Source of the DNA: Allomesorhizobium camelthorni
GTDB taxonomy: Bacteria > Pseudomonadota > Alphaproteobacteria > Rhizobiales > Rhizobiaceae
DNA: 64,000 nucleotides
Direction: 5' to 3'
Assembly: GCF_011045125.1 (NCBI RefSeq)
Contig: NZ_JAAKZF010000022.1
Span: forward strand, 1 to 64,000
Every line of letters begins with the position of its first letter. Positions within the stretch are counted from its first letter, which is position 1. The position numbers and the translations under genes were made by a program. This document shows positions 59,068 to 64,000 of this stretch, piece by piece. The notes beneath the pieces were generated by a model, which was not told the origin of the DNA, made no database searches, and saw only the letters and a list, made by a program, of their open reading frames with translations.

Positions 59068-59520
59068 TTACGCGCTTGCACGTTTGATGGCGGCGCGAAT
59101 GCGCTGATACGTCCCGCAGCGACAGACGTTGCCTGACATTGCGTTGTCTATGTCGTCGTCCGTCGGCTTCGGGGTTTCGTTTAGCAATGCTGCGGCAGAC
59201 ATCAGCTGTCCTGACTGACAGTAACCGCATTGAGGGACTTCAAGCTCGATCCACGCGTCCTGTAGCGCCTTCCCAAGCGCAACGGTATGTAAAGCTTCGA
59301 TCGTCGTGATCTGGCTTTCTGCGACGCTTTCCATGGGAGTGACGCAAGAACGAGTGGGCACGCCATCAACGTGGACGGTGCAGGCTCCACAAAGTGCTTG
59401 TCCGCACCCGAACTTGGTACCGGTCATACCAAGGACGTCCCGTAGCACCCAGAGGAGCGGGGTGTCGCCGTCTACATCCACAGTGTAAGTGCCGTCGTTG
59501 ATTTGGACCGAAAATGTCAT
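59068..59520 (-). CDS. 2Fe-2S small subunit of an aldehyde/isoquinoline oxidoreductase
   Basis: A 150-residue ferredoxin-like subunit carrying two [2Fe-2S] clusters: the plant-type motif [20 protein letters not shown] (Cys near 39, 44, 47 and 59) and the helical-domain motif CGYCQSGQL with CRCGTYQRI (Cys near 98, 101, 133 and 135). It passes electrons from the molybdenum site of the large subunit. The gene is intact and ends 14 bases before the large-subunit start, but the partner gene is frameshifted. Confidence 0.9.
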   Translation of the reverse strand: MTFSVQINDGTYTVDVDGDTPLLWVLRDVLGMTGTKFGCGQALCGACTVHVDGVPTRSCVTPMESVAESQITTIEALHTVALGKALQDAWIELEVPQCGYCQSGQLMSAAALLNETPKPTDDDIDNAMSGNVCRCGTYQRIRAAIKRASA

Positions 59521-60046
59521 TCGTGTACTCCGATTTCGACCACTAGCGCCCGGCCGAACATGATTATTCTGATGACCGAAATAAACATGCGATCGCTGTA
59601 CTGCATGTATAGCTGCGCTGAACAATCCGCCGGCATCTGGCCTCCTTCAGCCACGCGAAAACCCATGTCTTCGAAGCTGAGCCTATGGTTGGGTCGTTTT
59701 GGTCGTCGGTCCTGCAATTCGAGCGCGTGCGATCGTGGTTCAGCAGAATACCGGCCGGCCCGGTCCAATTCGAGCTGATGGCTGACGCGCGGTCCAGCTT
59801 GCCCGCGTGGCTGGACGCGCAGCTGCTTGGGCCGGCATCCGAAACCCTACACAAAAGCGGACAATGGCTACGATACGACCGAGTGCCCGCCGATTATTTT
59901 GGCGTATGCGTTCGAATCCCGCCCGGTTCGCCAGCCTGCCGATCACCGCGTGACACAAAGCGGCATGGCCAACTGCCATTTCGCGCTATGGCGCCTGATC
60001 TTCAAATGACGAAAGCCGCGGATCTCGTGCTGCTCCCGAATGCTCG
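59521..60046. other. 526-base stretch with no recognisable gene
   Basis: Open frames here do not resemble any family I know, and their starts lack ribosome-binding sites. The part near 59520-59560 should hold the oxidoreductase promoter. The only feature of note is a tRNA-3'-end-like sequence at 59910-59933. The stretch may be the eroded remains of genes lost during rearrangement. Confidence 0.4.
59910..59933 (+). other. tRNA 3'-end-like sequence, possible att scar
   Basis: GTTCGAATC (T-loop consensus) is followed after exactly the right number of bases for a T-stem, acceptor strand and discriminator by CCA at 59931-59933. The 5' side of the T-stem does not pair, and no tRNA body is present upstream. 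It fits a leftover of a tRNA 3' end used as an integration site, but could be chance. Confidence 0.3.
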
Positions 60047-60928
60047 TCACTTTGACCGTGGTTGCTCGGTTTTTCGAACATGGTCGACGAGCATCGTGAC
60101 AAAGGCGGTCACCTTGGGCGGGCGGAAGCGGGCCGTCGGGTAAACGACATGGATGCCGCCAGCCGGCAGCGACCACTCCGGCAGGACACAGACGAGCGAT
60201 TCCGCTTCGACATGCCCGGCGATCAGAAAATCCGGCAGCACAGACAGCCCGGCGCTGGCGAGCGTCGCTGCAAGCACGGCGGGCGTACTATCGATCGCCA
60301 GTGCCGGACGCATGCGGATCGTGCGGTCGAAATCCTCCTTGGTAAAGTGCCAGACAATGGGCTCCCGAAGCGCGGCATTCGCAATGAACGGCGCGCTGGA
60401 GAGGTTGTCCGGATCGCTGATACGCAGCATCGCCGCAACATCCGGTGCGGCGACCAAATATTGGCGGAACGAGCCGATCCGCCTCGACTGAAGGTTGGAA
60501 TCATCGAGCCAGCCGACCCGGATCGAGAGATCGATCTGGTTGGCGATCAGGTCGATACGCGCATCCGACAGCCTCAGGTCGACCTGGCAGGCGGGATAGC
60601 GCCGCGAGAATGCGGCAGCGAGCGGCGCTATGGCCGAGGCGCCATAATCGTTGGGTGCAGCTATCCGCAGCACGCCGGTGGGTTCGGCATTGGAGCGGCC
60701 GATTTCGCTGAACGCGTCTTCCGCTTCGCGCAGAATCAAGACGCTACGGGTGTGAAGCAGTCGGCCAGCTTCCGTGGGCTCGACGCGGCGTGTCGTCCGC
60801 ATCAGAAGCGTCGTCTTCAACTCATCCTCAAGCCGGGTCACTTGCTGGCTGACGACCGTCTTGGTGATCCCGAGCCTCTCGGCAGCGCGCGTGAACGAAC
60901 CAGTATCCACCACAGCGCGCGCAGCCAA
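60047..60928 (-). pseudogene. LysR-family regulator lacking its normal N-terminus
   Basis: The 293-residue frame contains most of a LysR protein: RAVVDTGSFTRAAERLGITK, VVSQQVTRLEDELKTTLLMR, then the effector domain (SDARIDLIANQIDLSIRVGW). The usual first about 12 residues are missing, no ATG is in frame upstream, and the only start is a TTG at 60928. Immediately beyond lies the coding tail of a DsbA-like gene on the opposite strand. A TTG-started product might still fold, but the gene looks truncated by a recombination junction near 60930. Confidence 0.6.
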
Positions 60929-60935
60929 CCGGAAC

Positions 60936-61088
60936 CGGATCGAGGCGGCACAGGCTGAGATGCGCCGTTTCGGTGCGCGTGGGGTACCGACCCTTATCGT
61001 CGGACGGGGCCGGGACGCCCGCGTCGTCAGTTCGAGCGCGCTCTATAGCGGTGCCGATGCCCTGATCGCGAGTCTTCGCGCCGCATGA
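60936..61088 (+). pseudogene. C-terminal fragment of a DsbA-family (HCCA isomerase-like) protein
   Basis: The frame ending at the TGA 61086-61088 reads RIEAAQAEMRRFGARGVPTL followed by IVGRG, the classic last helix and cis-proline strand (GVPT) of DsbA/FrnE-type thioredoxin-fold proteins. Upstream the frame runs through antisense of the LysR gene, so the catalytic CxxC half is gone. It marks the other side of the junction near 60930. Confidence 0.6.
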
Positions 61089-61121
61089 GTGAGAATAGCT
61101 TAGATTTTAAGGAGTGACCAA

Positions 61122-61448
61122 GTGACCGACACTGCATTTCCGGCAACTGGCCATGTCTATAAGGCCGACTATGGCGACCCTGTCTTTCGCGTCGCTTTCG
61201 ATACCGACGGCAAGACGCTGCGCTGGGCGCCGTTCGCTGCCGCCGATTTCGACGCCGAGGCAGCAACCGAGACCTATCAGGCCACCTTCATCCGACCCGG
61301 CGTCTTCATGGTGACTTGGAGAGAAGCGGACGGCACCACCGTGAGCCATGTCGAGGATTTCGAGAACGCGACGGTGCACGCCGCAATCACCATGCCCGAT
61401 CACCAATTCCTGACACTCACGGGCAGGTGGACCGGCTGTGCTGAATAA
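61122..61448 (+). CDS. MoaF-related small lipocalin-like protein
   Basis: A 108-residue all-beta protein starting at a GTG with AAGGAG eight bases upstream. Segments VYKADYGDPVFRVAFDTDGK, FIRPGVFMVTWREADGTTVS and the closing FLTLTGRWTGC resemble MoaF C-terminal-like or calycin-fold proteins often encoded next to small reductases and metallohydrolases. No catalytic motif is evident. It lies 23 bases before the MBL-fold gene and is probably co-transcribed with it. Confidence 0.6.
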   Translation: MTDTAFPATGHVYKADYGDPVFRVAFDTDGKTLRWAPFAAADFDAEAATETYQATFIRPGVFMVTWREADGTTVSHVEDFENATVHAAITMPDHQFLTLTGRWTGCAE

Positions 61449-61471
61449 CCCTTTACGAGAAGGAGATGCAT

Positions 61472-62371
61472 ATGCTTACGAGAAGAAAGCTGCTGACCAT
61501 GACCATCGCGACGACCGCCATCGGTGCCATAGCCCCCTCGGGCCTGCTCCGCGCTGCCGGTACGGCACTCGACTGGAAGCACATTCCGGCTGGCGAGAAC
61601 GGTTTCTTTCGCGCCACGGTGCTGCTGTCCGGGCCGACCGAAGCCATCCTGATCGATGGCGGCTTCACGCTTGCCGACGGGCGCGCCGTTGCCGAATTGA
61701 TCAAAGCCGGGGGCAAGAAGCTGACCACGATCTATGTCAGCGTCAACGATCCCGATTATTACTTCAGCCTGCGCCCCGTGACCGACGCTTTCCCGGATGC
61801 CAAAGTCATCGCCGCCCCTGATACGGTCGAGGCGATCAAGGGCAATGTGGCGACCAAGGTCGAGGTCTGGGGCAAGCAACTCAAGGAGAATGGCCCGCAA
61901 TCCGTCGACGAGGCCGTCGTTCCCGCCGCCTCGGACCTGACCACGCTAGGCGTCGATGGCGAGACCGTCGAGATCGTCACCGTCGCGGACATGCATGACC
62001 GCCGCTATCATTGGGTGCCGTCGCTCAAGGCAGTCTTCGGCGGCACGCTGGTCTATGGCGGGCTGCACCCCTGGATCGCCGATATGCCGAAGCCCGAGGA
62101 CCGAGCGGCGTGGATTCGCGCGCTGGACGAAATCACATCCCGCCAGCCGCAGATTGTCGTCCCGGGCCACATGCCGCCGGACTGGCCGACCGATGCCTCC
62201 GGCGTCGCCTTCACGCGTGATTATCTCGTCGCCTACGAGGAGGAGTTCGCCAAGGCCGCAAACGGCGATGCGCTGATCGCGGCGATGAAAGAGCGCTACC
62301 CGGGGGCCGGCCTGGAGATCGCGCTGGAAATCGGCGCGAAGGTCGCCAAGGGCGAGGTGAAGTGGGGCTGA
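61472..62371 (+). CDS. metallo-beta-lactamase-fold protein with degenerate metal motif
   Basis: A 299-residue protein with an N-terminal Tat/Sec-like signal (TRRKLLTMTIATTAIGAIAP). The fold elements are clear: FRATVLLSGPTEAILIDGGF, the LTTIYVSVNDPDYYFSL strand-loop, a middle VTVADMHDRRYHW segment and PQIVVPGHMPP. The HxHxDH zinc motif is replaced by VNDPDYY, so only part of the zinc ligands remain (the GHM His, for example). The ATG at 61472 is favoured because AGGAG sits too close to the one at 61466. A binding or altered hydrolase role is possible. Confidence 0.75.
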   Translation: MLTRRKLLTMTIATTAIGAIAPSGLLRAAGTALDWKHIPAGENGFFRATVLLSGPTEAILIDGGFTLADGRAVAELIKAGGKKLTTIYVSVNDPDYYFSLRPVTDAFPDAKVIAAPDTVEAIKGNVATKVEVWGKQLKENGPQSVDEAVVPAASDLTTLGVDGETVEIVTVADMHDRRYHWVPSLKAVFGGTLVYGGLHPWIADMPKPEDRAAWIRALDEITSRQPQIVVPGHMPPDWPTDASGVAFTRDYLVAYEEEFAKAANGDALIAAMKERYPGAGLEIALEIGAKVAKGEVKWG

Positions 62372-62485
62372 TGTAGCCAGAATTCGAACTGGTGCGGGGG
62401 ACTTAGGACGGGTCCTCCGAAGAAACGGCCGGAACCGTCTGGCCGTTCTCTCCCCGGGTGTGGAGACTTTTGCTGATCCGCCGGA

Positions 62486-62914
62486 TCAAGCGTCTGCGGT
62501 GTTGGAACAACCTCGTAGTTGGCGTAGCCAGCCGGCATACTCGGCACCGATTGCCCCGAGGCTTGTCCATTTCTCGGACGTCTCATTGCGGACGAGCAAC
62601 AAAGGCTTTCCGTCAGGCGGTGGCGGCGCATTCTGACTGTCAATCGGACCATCCAGGGACATCACCGGTTCGGTCGCCGGCGCCAGAAGATCGGATTGAG
62701 CTATGATATCGCCTGCCGCGACATTCCCTTTGATTACTTCAATGATGCGGAACTGATCCTGCTGGTCCGAAGCAACGGCCAACACTGCCTCGTCGGCGGA
62801 GTCCAGTCTTTGCCCAGGCGTGATAACCGTTCCCGAGAAACAGATTGCGCAGGCCTGGGCCTGGGCCATGAAAGCAAGAATCAGCACGCCGAGACTGAAC
62901 AGCAGCGACAGCAT
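62486..62914 (-). CDS. hypothetical secreted protein, possibly 3'-truncated
   Basis: A 142-residue product with a signal peptide (MLSLLFSLGVLILAFMAQAQ, cleavage near AQA) followed by ACAICFSG and a beta-rich domain (DQFRIIEVIKGNVAAGDIIA, KPLLLVRNETSEKWTSLGAI). It resembles secreted proteins in which a short beta domain precedes a larger membrane or binding region. The end NTADA may be an accidental stop after truncation. An in-frame Met 14 residues upstream is an alternative start. The 114 bases between it and the MBL-fold gene hold nothing. Confidence 0.5.
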   Translation of the reverse strand: MLSLLFSLGVLILAFMAQAQACAICFSGTVITPGQRLDSADEAVLAVASDQQDQFRIIEVIKGNVAAGDIIAQSDLLAPATEPVMSLDGPIDSQNAPPPPDGKPLLLVRNETSEKWTSLGAIGAEYAGWLRQLRGCSNTADA

Positions 62915-62994
62915 TCGTGTGGATAGCAATCTCGCTGGCAACAGATCAATCTCCATGGGAAGCGGGTCAGGCCGACGGAACAGCCGGACCCGCT

Positions 62995-63183
62995 TTAGCC
63001 AAGCTCTTTGATGGTCTGGCCTTTTGCGTATTTGTAAGCGTCGGCTGGCGTCGTCTTGGTGTTGCTAAAGATGTAGGCGTCGAACGACCAGCCCGTATGG
63101 ACGTGCGTCTCGCCGAAATATGCCTGCCTCTCTTGAGAATATGCTGTCGCTTGGATCAGCAAGTAAGCCGTCGAGGCAAGCAT
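62995..63183 (-). pseudogene. N-terminal stub of a DUF3604 protein
   Basis: From the ATG at 63181-63183, with GAGGAGG upstream, the frame gives a short leader, then QAYFGETHVHTGWSFDAYIF and TTPADAYKYAKGQTIKELG, then a stop. This is the opening of DUF3604 proteins (PHP-like, with the HVHT metal motif), which normally run to about 600 residues or more. Only 62 residues remain, so the gene is truncated. Confidence 0.7.
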
Positions 63184-63299
63184 CGAAACCTCCTCATCTG
63201 AATTGCGCGTACCTTTGTGCAATCGTCCGACTGTGATCAGTGGCTATTCGCGATGATGGTGGACCATGGGATCCGTGCCCCATGGTCAAGAGGCCAAAG

Positions 63300-64000
63300 T
63301 CAGGGGACGAGTTCGATCTCGCTCGGTCGCCAGGTCTTGTCGATCCAGGGCTCCAATGGCCCGTACATCCGCAGGAGCGGGAACCAGCTCTTGCCGGAGA
63401 CGGTCTGAAGCCAATTGCCCTCCTTGCCTTCCGGCGCATTGGGAGCAAAATAGACGTCGTAAGACCCGTCCGCGTTCTGCTTCATTCCCTCGGTCTGGCT
63501 GCCAACCGTCGGGAACTTCTGGCTCGTCTGGAGTTGCGACCGGGTCTGGCTGTCGTAAAGCGTGACGGCCCAAAAATCATTCACCGGCACGTTCGGCGGC
63601 AGATGCAGCCTATAGGTCTTGGACCCGTCAAGCGGCTTCTTGTCGGCATCGAGACTGGCCATGGCGTAGTCCGACCCCGCCCCGGCCGTTGTGACCGCCA
63701 TGGAAGGGGTCACGCCGGCAGCATTGAAGTAGAACAGAGCCCTCGCACTGAGGTTCATGGCCCCATCCGCCTCGAACGAGGTGTTCTTGTTCGCATATCC
63801 CATAATCCAGGCACTGTCGGTGTCAGGATAGATCTGGACCCCGCCAATCCGCGGATAGGCGGTGATAACGCGCGCGGTTGCGTTGCCGAGCGTGCCCGCT
63901 TCGGCCAACAGCTTCTTCATTCGCTCATCGGGCTCGAACTTCCGGCCCTTGACGATGCCGATCGAAGCGATTTCGCCGCGCACTTCGGGCCCGATCGCGT
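63300..64000 (-). CDS. DUF1254/DUF1214 domain protein, C-terminal part (runs off the window)
   Basis: The frame is open to the window edge and ends at 63300. It contains EVRGEIASIGIVKGRKFEPD and the DUF1214 domain: NLSARALFYFNAAGVTPSMA, YRLHLPPNVPVNDFWAVTLY, PNAPEGKEGNWLQTVSGKSW and a final LRMYGPLEPWIDKTWRPSEI. These proteins (about 450-500 residues, often exported) are widespread in proteobacteria; the reaction is not established. The N-terminal DUF1254 half lies outside the window. Confidence 0.87.
   Translation of the reverse strand, partial: AIGPEVRGEIASIGIVKGRKFEPDERMKKLLAEAGTLGNATARVITAYPRIGGVQIYPDTDSAWIMGYANKNTSFEADGAMNLSARALFYFNAAGVTPSMAVTTAGAGSDYAMASLDADKKPLDGSKTYRLHLPPNVPVNDFWAVTLYDSQTRSQLQTSQKFPTVGSQTEGMKQNADGSYDVYFAPNAPEGKEGNWLQTVSGKSWFPLLRMYGPLEPWIDKTWRPSEIELVP

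Noticed and set aside
58784-59081. Programmed ribosomal frameshift in the oxidoreductase large-subunit gene
   Set aside because: No slippery heptamer or downstream stem is evident at 58808-58812, and large subunits of this family are made from one frame. A deletion or sequencing error is simpler.

Overview
The window reads as chromosome from an alphaproteobacterium of the order Rhizobiales, probably near Mesorhizobium or other Phyllobacteriaceae. This is inferred from the gene neighbourhood DUF2842 - ctaA - argC - speB - rplM/rpsI, the high G+C, and the abundance of TRAP, ABC, LysR, GntR and IclR genes. No complete tRNA, rRNA or CRISPR array is visible.

Layout. (1) 0.1-9.1 kb is mostly housekeeping: heme A synthase, argC, agmatinase, a glycerophosphodiesterase, ribosomal proteins L13 and S9, a RelE/HigA-like toxin-antitoxin pair, a PaaI thioesterase, an enoyl-CoA hydratase and a VOC protein. 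(2) 9.4-15.4 kb: LysR regulator divergent from CoA-transferase + HMG-CoA-lyase-like enzyme + a three-gene TRAP transporter, a module to import an organic acid, attach CoA and cleave it. (3) 15.9-23.6 kb: GntR regulator divergent from a TRAP operon that also carries a secreted SMP-30 lactonase, a 57-residue membrane protein, an L-arabinonate-dehydratase-type IlvD/Edd enzyme and an RraA-family aldolase candidate; together a lactone -> aldonate -> 2-keto-3-deoxy acid -> pyruvate route. (4) 23.8-31.1 kb: a decayed AraC gene, a short MITE-like element, then a gamma-resorcylate cluster: MarR regulator, a wrecked TRAP transporter, and intact graD-graA-graF-graB-graC equivalents (decarboxylase, two-component resorcinol hydroxylase, hydroxyquinol dioxygenase, maleylacetate reductase). 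(5) 31.1-41.6 kb: a CoA-dependent salicylate-to-gentisate module: IclR + thioesterase, and divergently a 914-residue fusion of a flavin hydroxylase with an aryl-CoA ligase, a TAXI-type TRAP importer, fumarylpyruvate hydrolase, two unrelated maleylpyruvate isomerases and gentisate 1,2-dioxygenase. (6) 41.8-53 kb: a LacI-controlled ABC locus with an unsaturated glucuronyl hydrolase (GH88), a heparinase II/III-like lyase, DUF2264 and DUF624 proteins, for uronate-containing oligosaccharides. (7) 53-64 kb: a region of decay with a LysR gene, a BCCT transporter, a frameshifted cytochrome c, an IS110 remnant, a frameshifted aldehyde/isoquinoline-oxidoreductase large subunit, a truncated LysR joined to a DsbA fragment, a degenerate metallo-beta-lactamase-fold protein, a DUF3604 stub and the end of a DUF1254/DUF1214 gene.

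The most interesting part is the aromatic-acid block at 24.5-41.6 kb. It holds two complete ring-cleavage routes side by side, one entering through hydroxyquinol and one through gentisate. The activation and hydroxylation steps of the second route sit in one polypeptide. All functions are assigned by reading motifs and by remembered family features; no search was run.
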